Shown here in pieces: positions 35,613-44,049 of a stretch of DNA of 64,000 nt. The notes below the pieces were generated by a model, which saw only the letters and a program-made list of their open reading frames with translations, was not told where the DNA came from and did no database searches. Every line of letters begins with the position of its first letter. Positions within the stretch are counted from its first letter, which is position 1. The position numbers and the translations under genes are program-made. This DNA comes from an uncultured Campylobacter sp. GTDB taxonomy: Bacteria; Campylobacterota; Campylobacteria; Campylobacterales; Campylobacteraceae. The stretch is from the NCBI RefSeq assembly GCF_938045345.1, contig NZ_CALIMS010000035.1, positions 1 to 64,000 of the forward strand, in the 5' to 3' direction.

Positions 35613-35981
35613 TTGGTTGAAAGGAAAAATATAGCTGAGGATAAGATTAACGGGAACGAAGCCTTGACCCAAAACGGCATGAACAACAATAAGAAAGAAA
35701 GTGAAACGAAAAATATAAATGAAGATAAAGAAAATGAAGCTTTTGTCCAGGTTTCTTTATCGATTTTGGGCGGTATAGTAGGCGGCGCATGGGCTAATAT
35801 ATTAGATAAAGATTTATGGATTAATGTATTAACTATAGCTGTAGCGGGCTTTATTGTCTATGCAACAATAACTTGGCACGATAAGAAATTAGATAAAAAG
35901 ATAGGATTTCCTATTCTGATTGTTCTTTTGCTCATAATAATGGCTCTACTTGCGTGTTTAGCATATTGCATTCACAAATAA
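35613..35981 (+). CDS. Small membrane protein of unknown family; start codon uncertain
   Basis: The first about 45 residues are hydrophilic (Asn/Lys/Glu-rich); then come a glycine-rich hydrophobic stretch (ILGGIVGGAWANIL), a helix (INVLTIAVAGFIVYATITW) and a long C-terminal helix (GFPILIVLLLIIMALLACLA). No family recognised. The TTG at 35613 has no good ribosome binding site; AAGGA at 35621-35625 is placed for an ATA at 35631 in the same frame, as if an ATG was lost. The gene and its neighbour are much richer in A+T than the surroundings, which suggests transfer. Confidence 0.55.
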   Translation: MVERKNIAEDKINGNEALTQNGMNNNKKESETKNINEDKENEAFVQVSLSILGGIVGGAWANILDKDLWINVLTIAVAGFIVYATITWHDKKLDKKIGFPILIVLLLIIMALLACLAYCIHK

Positions 35982-35998
35982 TTTCAAATGAGAAAAGA

Positions 35999-36636
35999 AT
36001 GAAAAAAGTAATTTTGGTTTTGGCAGTTCTAGCGAATTTGGCGTTTTCTGCTGAAGAATTAACACAAGCTCAAATCGAATATTTCGATAAAGAGTGCGAG
36101 GGTAGAAATTTAAAGTATTGCACTGTAATCGGTGAATATTACTTTATGGTTGGCGGAGAAAGGATAGATTACAAAAAAGCAAAATACTATTTTGAAAAAG
36201 TTTGCAAAATGGACAAAGCTGTTCAAAAAAAAATGAATATTTTATTGAAAGCTGCGGAAATCTCGCAGCTATGTATTATAAGGGGATTGCCGGGATCGAA
36301 CAAAATTATAAAGAAGCGGCTCGCTTATTGAAAGTGACTTGCGATATTGGAGACCCTATGGCATGTAACAATCTTGGGATAATGTACAATAATGGATATG
36401 GCGTGAAAAAAGATATAACAAAAGCCGTATCTTGCTATAAATACGCTTGCAATAAAAACAATTGGCGAGGATGCTCGAGTCTTGGTGCATATAAGATTGC
36501 TTTAGGCAATAAGAATACGGCTGTTAAATATTACAAAAAGGCTTGCGAGTTGGGTAAAAACGACTCAGAAGCACAAAATCCAAGCAATAAAGATTTTTGG
36601 CAACTCACTTGTGAATTGTATAAAAAATTAAAATAG
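35999..36636 (+). pseudogene. Sel1-repeat, Hcp-like cysteine-rich exported protein, frame broken at A9
   Basis: The first part starts at the ATG at 35999 with a signal peptide (MKKVILVLAVLANLAFS) and continues into a Sel1-like repeat (YKKAKYYFEKVCKM). At a run of nine A (36225-36233) the frame shifts; the second part (NEYFIESCGNLAAMYYKG onward to 36636) continues the repeats with helix-terminal cysteines, as in Helicobacter Hcp proteins. One extra A would join both parts into one protein of about 212 residues. It could be a pseudogene, a phase-variable gene in the off state, or read through by slippage. Confidence 0.75.
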
Positions 36637-36644
36637 ACTTAAAG

Positions 36645-36673
36645 TTACCCGAGCTGAATTTGCGTTCGGGTAA
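36645..36673 (+). terminator. Hairpin after the Sel1-repeat gene
   Basis: TTACCCGA (36645-36652) and TCGGGTAA (36666-36673) form a perfect 8-bp stem with a 13-base loop just after the stop. No U-run follows on the plus strand. Confidence 0.4.
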
Positions 36674-36887
36674 ACCCGCTCAAATTTTCCCAAATCAAAT
36701 TTAAATTTTCGCCACTCTCGTTTTCGCCGATCCTTACGCTGCTTTTTGTTATTAAAACGTCGCATCCTGTCCTCTTTAGCCGTATTTGCCGCGTAGCAGA
36801 GCGCGCGAAAGAGAAAATTTTAATTTTATTCGCCCTGCTCTGCGATGAAATTACGCGCAAAGTATGGGCATAAAAAACGGAGGCGCC

Positions 36888-37901
36888 TTAAATTTTACTC
36901 ATTACGTCGCCAATGATCGCTTGTGCGCCGTTTCGATCCGCAAGCTCAAGCAGTCCTTTGCTCGCGCGCGCCACGTCGAAGCTCTGAATCAAGCCCAAAA
37001 TCCGCTCGCCGCTTGCGTCCTGCTGGCGTAAAATTTCGCAAAGCCCGCGCTCCTTAAGAAATTTAGCGTTATAAAACTGATGATCCGCCGCCGCGAACGG
37101 AAACGGCACGAATATCGCGGGCAGGCCGTTTGCGCAGAGCTCCCACAGCGTGCTGGCGCCGCTACGCCCGACGCAAAGATCGGCGCTTGCGATAAGCTCG
37201 TGCATGTTTTTGCAAAAGCCCACGAGCTGTACATCCAGACCCTGCTGCGCGTAGATATGCGAGATGCGCTCAAACTCGCGCTCGCCGCACTGATGGATCA
37301 CGCCGTAGCCGAGGCTCAAGAGCTTAGGTGCAAGCTCCACGGCAAGCGAGTTGATAAAGCTCGCCCCCTGCGAGCCGCCCAAAAAGATGACCGTATTAAG
37401 CGCCGTGCGCGGCCGCGCCGTCTCGAAAAAAATATCCGCGATCGGATAAGCAAACGCGGGCTTTTCATAGGAGCTGTAAAACGCGCGCGCAAAGGGCCTT
37501 AGCAGGCGGTTGAGCCGCCCGCAAACGGCATTTTGCTCGTGGATAAAAAACGGCACGCGAGAAAGGATCGCCGCGATGGATGCGGGCGCCGAGCTGTATC
37601 CGCCCACGCTGATGAGCGCGCGGACGCCGTTTTGCTTTAAAATTTTACGCGCCGCAAGCGAGAGGCGCAGGATATTTAGCAGCGAGGCTAGCTTGGCAAA
37701 GCCCTTTTTATCGACGACGCCCGAGCTTTGCAAAAAATAGGTGTGCGCAAAAAGCTCGCTATTTTCAAACCACGCGCGATCCTGCCCGCGGTTTGAGCCG
37801 ATAAAGATCGCTCTGATGCCCTGCTTCGCAAGATGGGCGGCTAAATTTTTAGCGATAATCAGATGCCCACCGGTGCCGCCGCCGCTGATTGCTATGACCA
37901 T
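36888..37901 (-). CDS. murG: UDP-GlcNAc:lipid I N-acetylglucosaminyltransferase
   Basis: Makes lipid II from lipid I at the inner face of the inner membrane. 337 residues with the N-terminal ISGGGTGGHLIIAKNLA loop, SVGGYSSAP, FIHEQNAVCG, VIFLGGSQGA and the C-terminal donor site SGASTLWELCANGLPAIFVP. It lies downstream of ftsW in the same direction, as in other Campylobacter. Confidence 0.95.
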   Translation of the reverse strand: MVIAISGGGTGGHLIIAKNLAAHLAKQGIRAIFIGSNRGQDRAWFENSELFAHTYFLQSSGVVDKKGFAKLASLLNILRLSLAARKILKQNGVRALISVGGYSSAPASIAAILSRVPFFIHEQNAVCGRLNRLLRPFARAFYSSYEKPAFAYPIADIFFETARPRTALNTVIFLGGSQGASFINSLAVELAPKLLSLGYGVIHQCGEREFERISHIYAQQGLDVQLVGFCKNMHELIASADLCVGRSGASTLWELCANGLPAIFVPFPFAAADHQFYNAKFLKERGLCEILRQQDASGERILGLIQSFDVARASKGLLELADRNGAQAIIGDVMSKI

Positions 37902-38037
37902 ACTTTTCCTTTAAATTTATAAAATTTCGCGCTTAAATTTAAGCCTCGGCGCGCTTCGGCGTAGAATTTTAAGCGCAATTCGACTCTAAATTTACGTCTA
38001 AATTTAAATCGCGTTCGCCTCAAAGCCTGCAAAAGCC

Positions 38038-39198
38038 TTAGAATTTCGCCCTTTTCGACGCCATCAAAACGAGCCCTACCGCAAACGACGCCGCGAGCAG
38101 GTGGCTGCCGCCGTAGCTTAGAAACGGCACGGCGATACCTTTAACCGGCGAGATCGACGTAATGCCGTAGGAGTTAATAATGAACGAAAAGAAAAACATA
38201 AAGCCTATACCGAGGCAAAAGAGGAAATTTACATTACTCGGCGACTTACTCGCGGTCTGAAAGATGCGAAATAGCATCGCATAAAATAGCGCCACGATGA
38301 GTAAAATCCCGACGAACCCCCACTCCTCGGCGATACCTGCAAGCACGAAGTCGGTATGCACCTCGCTCAGATATCCTAGCTTAAAGCTTCCAAGCCCAAG
38401 TCCCTGCCCAAAAAACTCGCCGTTGTTTATCGCATTTAGCGAGTGTCCGACCTGATACGGCGCGCTAGCGTCCTCTATACGCAGCCCGGCGGCTGTTTCG
38501 GGCGACATAAACGATAGCACGAAATCCTGCACGCCGCCCCACCACGAACGCACGCGATCGACCCTGTGCGCGCTCGTGACGATAAAAACGTAAGCAAGCC
38601 CCAAAATCCCCATAAAGCTAAAGCCGATGAGCTTGAAGCTCGTGCCCGCAAAAAGCGACATAAAAATCATCGTAAGCCCCAGCACCGCGACCTGCCCCAG
38701 ATCGTTTTGCACGATGGCGACTAGGATCACCACAAAGCCGAAAAGTGCTACGTAAGGAAGCAACGTCGCGATCTCGCGCCCGATGCTTTTTTTGGAGTGA
38801 TCAAGCTTGCGCGAGAAGCTCCACGCCAAAAAGTAGATGAAGCCCACTTTGAAAAATTCCACTGGCGCGAGATTAAAAAACGGCAGTCTGATCCAGCGCG
38901 CCGCGCCGTTAACGTCGGCGACCAAGGACTTGGGCAAAAAGCCCATCGCGAGCATCAAAATCCCCATTATCGCAAAAAGCGACATACACACCGGCGTTAG
39001 GCATTTATCGGGATCGGCGCGCGAGACGATCCACATCACCGCGATGCAGGCAATCCCTACCGCGCACTGACGATAAAAAAAATGCAGTGGCGTAGCGCCC
39101 AGCAGAAGCACCGTATATGAGCTCAGCGACAGCGAAAATATCATGCCGATCGTAATGAGCGCGCAGGTGAAGTAATATAGCCATTTATCGGTTCTCAA
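38038..39198 (-). CDS. ftsW: Septal peptidoglycan polymerase FtsW
   Basis: SEDS-family protein of 386 residues with about ten membrane helices. Signatures are QNDLGQVAVLGLTMIFMSLF, the periplasmic loop with AINNGEFFGQGLGLGSFKLG and the C-terminal VPFLSYGGSHLLAASFAVG. Pairing with murG supports FtsW over RodA. The upstream neighbourhood (39199 onward) holds no gene. Confidence 0.92.
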   Translation of the reverse strand: MRTDKWLYYFTCALITIGMIFSLSLSSYTVLLLGATPLHFFYRQCAVGIACIAVMWIVSRADPDKCLTPVCMSLFAIMGILMLAMGFLPKSLVADVNGAARWIRLPFFNLAPVEFFKVGFIYFLAWSFSRKLDHSKKSIGREIATLLPYVALFGFVVILVAIVQNDLGQVAVLGLTMIFMSLFAGTSFKLIGFSFMGILGLAYVFIVTSAHRVDRVRSWWGGVQDFVLSFMSPETAAGLRIEDASAPYQVGHSLNAINNGEFFGQGLGLGSFKLGYLSEVHTDFVLAGIAEEWGFVGILLIVALFYAMLFRIFQTASKSPSNVNFLFCLGIGFMFFFSFIINSYGITSISPVKGIAVPFLSYGGSHLLAASFAVGLVLMASKRAKF

Positions 39199-39968
39199 TC
39201 ATCTCTCCGTTTTAAAATTTATTCGCATTTACGCGCGCCGTGCACGCTTTGTCTGCTACGCAAGACTCAAACCTCGCATCGCACCCGTGCCGCACGGCGC
39301 CGATCGTGGCACCGCCTTTTAAAAAGCGTACGGTACGACCACCTATTGTCTCTTTTGGCACGTAATGCGATCATGCGTCTTTGACGCGTGGCGCAAATTT
39401 TATTCTCGCACATAGGCAGCTTTGCGGCGTACGCTGCGGGATAGCGCACCGTAAAGCACAGCACGTCCTACGTCGCCTTGCAAGTACGCATTTTACCCTC
39501 GCGCATCGCGCAGTCTTTCGACACACGCTGCCACGCCGTAGAGCGCAACCGCACTATCTTTTAATACACAGGCGGGTGCATTCTAGCTCCGGCAGGTGTA
39601 TCGCGGCGGCTTTCGGCACGCTATAGCATGGTCGTAAACCGCGACTATGCAAAATTGCACATAGGCATTCGTGCCGCAAATCAGCCGCCACGCATGGCAA
39701 GCCAATACTCCGGCAGTTTCTCCCGCTTGCGCAGTTGCAAGACATTTCATATTGGCACGATGCGATTTAAAATTTAGGTCCGCTGCAGCAAATTTTAAAA
39801 TTTTAAAATTCTAAAATTCTAAAGCCCAAAAAGAAGCAAAATTTTAAAATTTTAAATTCTGCAGGGCTCTATAAATTTATAAAATTTAAAATCGCAAAAT
39901 TTTTAGTGCTCAATTTTTAAATTTTTAAAGTTCGCTCTATTTTCGTTCCGCTTGCACTTTAAAATTTC

Positions 39969-40006
39969 GCGCCGCGGTTCAAATTTAGCGCCGCGGTTCA
40001 AATTTA
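39969..40006 (+). repeat. Perfect 19-base tandem duplication
   Basis: GCGCCGCGGTTCAAATTTA occurs twice head to tail (39969-39987 and 39988-40006), and GCGCC begins a third copy. It is a clear example of one AAATTT word plus one G+C-rich word duplicated as a unit. Confidence 0.85.
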
Positions 40007-40281
40007 GCGCCAAGAACACAGCGCGCAATTAAACCGCGCTTAAATTTCAAATGCGTCCTAAAACGGGTGCACCGCAAACGAGCTGTAAAACGCGCTGTTT
40101 GTACCTGCCGAGCACTACCTTAAAGCGCCCCGCCATACCGTAAAAAACCTCGATCACATCCGCGCAAGTCGCCATTTTGCCTCAGCCGCAGAGATACAAG
40201 TGCGAGCTGTGGGGCATGGACATACAAATTTAAAAATTTAAAATTCGCAACAGGTACTGAAATTTTAAAATTCCACCGCTT

Positions 40282-40370
40282 CAAATCCAATAAATTTCAA
40301 AATTTTACCGATGCAGACCGATCAAATTTCAAAAATTCCGACGCCGCAAATCCAATAAATTTCAAAATTT
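40282..40370 (+). repeat. Exact 24-base direct repeat, 65 bases apart
   Basis: A 24-base sequence beginning CAAATCCAATAAATTTC is identical at 40282-40305 and 40347-40370. Confidence 0.85.
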
Positions 40371-40401
40371 CGCTGCTTAAATTTTATCAAAATTTTGAAA
40401 T

Positions 40402-42684
40402 TTACTTGATTATGTCGCGCTGGCCTTTGGCGTTGATCTCGCTTAAAACGCCCATCTGTTCTAGCTGCTCGATGATCGTCGCGGCGCGGTTGTACCCGAT
40501 ACGTAAGCGGCGCTGCAGGTAGCTGATCGAGGTCTTTTCCTCCTCCAAAACGATCGCTTTCGCCTCGTCGTAAAGCTCGTCAAGCACAATATTTTGCGGA
40601 TTGATTATACCGCCTTCTTGCTTGGCGCCCTCGTTTTCGATCAAAAATCGCTCGTCGTAAACGACGCTTTCTTGCGCTTTTAAAAATTCCGCGATCTTGT
40701 TGATCTCATTCTCGGTCGTAAACGGCGCGTGTAGGCGGATGAGCCCCGGCGCGGTAGGCGGCGTAAAGAGCATATCGCCCCGCCCGAGCAGGCTGTCCGC
40801 GCCCATCTGATCCAAGATCACCTTGCTGTCGACCTTCGAGCCCACGCGGAAGCTGATGCGACTAGGCAGATTCGCCTTTATCAGCCCCGTGACGACATCC
40901 ACGCTAGGGCGCTGCGTCGCCACAATGAGATGGATACCGCTGGCGCGCGCCATCTGCGCCAGACGCGCGATATAGTGCTCCACGTCCTTGCCGCTCGTCA
41001 TCATCAGATCCGCGAGCTCATCGATGATAACGACGATGTAAGGCAAAATTTCGCCCCCCTCGCGCAGCATCTTTTCGTTGTAGTTGTCGATGTTTTTTGT
41101 CCTGTTTTGCGCCATGAGCGAGTAGCGCTGCTCCATCTCGGCTACAAGGTTGCTTAGCGCGATGATCGCCTGCTTAGGCTGCGTGATGACGGGCGTTAGC
41201 AGGTGCGGGATGTCGTTGTAGATGCTAAACTCGAGCATCTTCGGATCGATCATTATTAGGCGCAGGCTCTTGGGCGAGTTGCGATACAAAAGACTAAGCA
41301 GCATGGCGTTGATGCCCACACTCTTGCCGCTTCCAGTGGTGCCTGCGATGAGAAGGTGCGGCAGCTTTTTAAGATCGGTAACGAAAGGCTGGCCCACGAT
41401 GTCCTTGCCAAGCACGATGGTAAGCGGACTGGAAGCGCTTTTAAACACGTCGCTTTCTAAAATTTCGCGCAGATAGATCGTATCGATATTTTGATTCGGG
41501 ATCTCGATACCCACGACGTCTTTGCCCGGAACCGGCGCTTGGATGCGGATGGTCTGCGCCCTAAGAGCCATCGCCAGGTCATCTTGCAGCGTGAGAATTT
41601 TACTTACCTTGATATGCGCGGCGGGGCGAAACTCAAATGTCGTAACGACCGGGCCCGAATAGGTCCGCACCACGTCGCCGTCGATCTTAAATTTACGCAG
41701 CTTATCGAGCAGGTCGTAAATTTTACGATCGATCTCGCTCTCGTCGATATTGCTTTTCTTTTTCGGCGGCGGGTTTAAAAAATCAAGCGGCGGCAGCTTA
41801 AAATCCTTGGGCTTAGCCACCCTGCCCTTATCGAGCTGATCCAAAAGCCTTTTATTTTCGGCGACCTCGCTTAGGCGCTCGACCCTTTTTAGCCTGCTCG
41901 GCTTTCCCTTTTGCGGCATTTTAAGCTCGCATTCAGCGGAAGCCTGCAGACCCTGCGCGTCACCAAAATTCTGCTCATTTTCAGGCTCGCGAGTATCGTT
42001 TAAATTTTGAAAATTTTGCCCGCCTTCAAAACCGCGCTCGCTTGCGCCCTGCTCCATAAAATTACCCTGTTTCGCCGAATTTTCCTCTGCGCTCAAAGCG
42101 TCATTCGAAGCGTTAAAATTTTCCGCACCTCTCAAGCCTTGCGCAGACGAATACCTTGCGAGCCCGCCTCTTTGTGCTGCATCTGCGTCGCTAGCAAAAT
42201 CGTCTCCAATTTCATCCTGCGAGCTTTCATCTCTTGAGCCAATAAAGCAGTTTTTGATGATGTCGGTAAAACGATCTTCAAATATAAGCACTAGCGAAAG
42301 CACAAAAATCGTAATATTAAAAATCCATACGCCGACGCTTCCGATCATTCGCCTAAGTCCGTTCACCGCGAAGCTACCAACTGCTCCACCACTAGCGCCA
42401 AAGAGACTCGACTGCACCATCAAAATGGTAAAAAATAGCAAAATCGCGCCGATGCTAAACTCAAAAAATCTAAAGTCAAAACCGCGAAAATGCTTATAGG
42501 CTACGTATGCTAAGGCGAGCAAAAATAGCGGATAGATGTATGCAAAATAGCCGAATAGCTGGGTATTAAATGAGCGGATGGCATTGCCGGCGCTGCCTAC
42601 AAGCGCAGAATCGGGCGCAATAGTAGCAAGCCCAAAAAATATTATGATAGCCGATATGACGATAAAATATATTTCTTTAACTAT
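40402..42684 (-). CDS. ftsK: DNA translocase FtsK
   Basis: Septum-located motor that pumps chromosome termini apart. Walker A is GTTGSGKSVG, followed by VVIIDELADLM and the C-terminal winged-helix gamma domain (IGYNRAATIIEQLEQMG). The N-terminal membrane helices continue upstream of the first ATG/GTG/TTG-type codon (TTG at 42522): the frame is open back to a stop at 42696 and includes a helix VISAIIIFFGLATIA and YFAYIYPLFLLALAYVAY. The only codon well spaced from AAGGA is an ATA at 42684, so I take that start, giving about 760 residues. A Gln/Asn/Glu-rich linker follows the membrane part. Confidence 0.88.
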   Translation of the reverse strand: MVKEIYFIVISAIIIFFGLATIAPDSALVGSAGNAIRSFNTQLFGYFAYIYPLFLLALAYVAYKHFRGFDFRFFEFSIGAILLFFTILMVQSSLFGASGGAVGSFAVNGLRRMIGSVGVWIFNITIFVLSLVLIFEDRFTDIIKNCFIGSRDESSQDEIGDDFASDADAAQRGGLARYSSAQGLRGAENFNASNDALSAEENSAKQGNFMEQGASERGFEGGQNFQNLNDTREPENEQNFGDAQGLQASAECELKMPQKGKPSRLKRVERLSEVAENKRLLDQLDKGRVAKPKDFKLPPLDFLNPPPKKKSNIDESEIDRKIYDLLDKLRKFKIDGDVVRTYSGPVVTTFEFRPAAHIKVSKILTLQDDLAMALRAQTIRIQAPVPGKDVVGIEIPNQNIDTIYLREILESDVFKSASSPLTIVLGKDIVGQPFVTDLKKLPHLLIAGTTGSGKSVGINAMLLSLLYRNSPKSLRLIMIDPKMLEFSIYNDIPHLLTPVITQPKQAIIALSNLVAEMEQRYSLMAQNRTKNIDNYNEKMLREGGEILPYIVVIIDELADLMMTSGKDVEHYIARLAQMARASGIHLIVATQRPSVDVVTGLIKANLPSRISFRVGSKVDSKVILDQMGADSLLGRGDMLFTPPTAPGLIRLHAPFTTENEINKIAEFLKAQESVVYDERFLIENEGAKQEGGIINPQNIVLDELYDEAKAIVLEEEKTSISYLQRRLRIGYNRAATIIEQLEQMGVLSEINAKGQRDIIK

Positions 42685-42804
42685 GATTGATCCTTAAATT
42701 TAAAGCGGTATTTTAGCCAAACGAAGGTTAAAATTTTATTTGAAGGATGAAATTTTAATGCTTTGATAAAATTCCGCGCCCTCGCAGGCGCGGAATTAAA
42801 GGGG

Positions 42805-44049
42805 TTAGTTTTTGACGGCTTTGCCCAGATCCCACATAGGCATAAAGATACCAAGAGCCAAAAGAAGAACCATGCCCGCCATAAAAAATAGCATGATCGG
42901 CTCGACGTAGCTTGAGATATTATCGATGATATCGTCGAATTTCTCTTTGTAATAGTCAGTGACGTTACCGAGCATCTTATCGAGGTTACCGGCCTGCTCG
43001 CCCGCACTGATCATCTGAATAAGCATACTCTCATAAAGCCCTGTATTGTTAAACGCCTCTGTTAGGCTCACGCCTTGCTGCACGGCGATTTTAACGGTAG
43101 AGAGCTTCTCTTTTAGCGTATGATTATCCACCATCAAAACAGATGTATCCAGCGCATCTGCGATAGGAATACCCGCTCGCACGAGCTCTGTAAAAATAAG
43201 CATAAATCGTGACATCGTAGAGAAAAATATAATCTTGCCAAATAGGTAGACCTTCAAAATCGTCTTGTCAAAGCCCTTTTTAAACTCATCGTTATTGCGA
43301 TACGCCCATCTAAGCCCCACAATAGTAAGTATGATACCCGCTAAAACAAAAATTCCATAATTATTAAGCGTGCTTTCGATGCCAAGTAGAATTCTAGTAG
43401 GTAGTGGCAAATCCGCGCCCAAATCCTCAAAAATCTCGCGGAATTTCGGCACGACATACATCATCAAGACCGAAAATGCAATCGCCATAACGATCATAAG
43501 GATCATCGGATAACGCATCGCCTTTTTAAATTTACGCTGGTTCTCCCAAAGCTCTTGAAGCATAGCGGCAAGCTTGGCTAGAGATTCTGCCATATTACCG
43601 GTAGCTTCGCCCAGACTTACCATCGCAACGACGACATCACCGAGCTGACCTCTAAATTTCTCCGTAGACTCTGTCAAGCTAAGACCTGCGTTAAGATCGT
43701 CGTTCATCGCGCTGAAAATTTCTTTTAGCGTCTTATCCTCTGCCGCTCTTGCGACCTCTTTGATCGAGTCGTGGATTGAAATTCCCGCATTTGTCATAAC
43801 CGAAAGTTGACGGATCGACGCTACTAACGGCAGCGTTCTAACTCTTCCGCTACCACCTAGCATGCGCGAAACCTGCGCCTTAAAATCGCCGCCCGTATTC
43901 GCTACGACTTGGGTTTCACCTCTTTTTACAATCGTCCCGCCTACGCGCTGCTTCATTAGGTTGTTTGCTTGCACCTTATCGCTAGCTTGCAAAAACATCT
44001 TCTTTCTTGCGCCCTTGGCGTTGTATTCAACTTCTAATTGCTTTTTCAT
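42805..44049 (-). CDS. ctsF: Type II secretion / type IV pilus inner membrane platform protein
   Basis: GspF/PilC/MshG family, 414 residues, two repeats of the T2SSF domain (motifs LPLVASIRQLSVMTNAGISI and FMLIFTELVRAGIPIADAL) and three membrane helices. It anchors the assembly ATPase (next gene upstream) to the pseudopilus. Its C. jejuni counterpart CtsF is needed for natural transformation. It overlaps ctsE by four bases. Last gene of the operon. Confidence 0.9.
   Translation of the reverse strand: MKKQLEVEYNAKGARKKMFLQASDKVQANNLMKQRVGGTIVKRGETQVVANTGGDFKAQVSRMLGGSGRVRTLPLVASIRQLSVMTNAGISIHDSIKEVARAAEDKTLKEIFSAMNDDLNAGLSLTESTEKFRGQLGDVVVAMVSLGEATGNMAESLAKLAAMLQELWENQRKFKKAMRYPMILMIVMAIAFSVLMMYVVPKFREIFEDLGADLPLPTRILLGIESTLNNYGIFVLAGIILTIVGLRWAYRNNDEFKKGFDKTILKVYLFGKIIFFSTMSRFMLIFTELVRAGIPIADALDTSVLMVDNHTLKEKLSTVKIAVQQGVSLTEAFNNTGLYESMLIQMISAGEQAGNLDKMLGNVTDYYKEKFDDIIDNISSYVEPIMLFFMAGMVLLLALGIFMPMWDLGKAVKN

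Larger units (their letters stand above)
39199..40401 (+). other. Long gene-free stretch between ftsW and ftsK
   Basis: About 1.2 kb without a credible gene. 39199-39770 is G+C-richer and less repetitive, with words such as GCGCACCG and TCGCGCAT and overlapping short frames on both strands but no ribosome binding sites; it could be decayed coding sequence, though I recognise nothing. 39770-40400 is AAATTT mosaic with exact direct repeats. Confidence 0.5.

Noticed and set aside
36645..36860. 71-codon frame on the minus strand next to murG
   Set aside because: No recognisable domain or ribosome binding site, and it covers a hairpin.
39780..40400. Possible CRISPR-like repeats in the ftsW-ftsK gap
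   Set aside because: The repeats are unequal in length and spacing, are mostly A+T words, and no cas gene is nearby.
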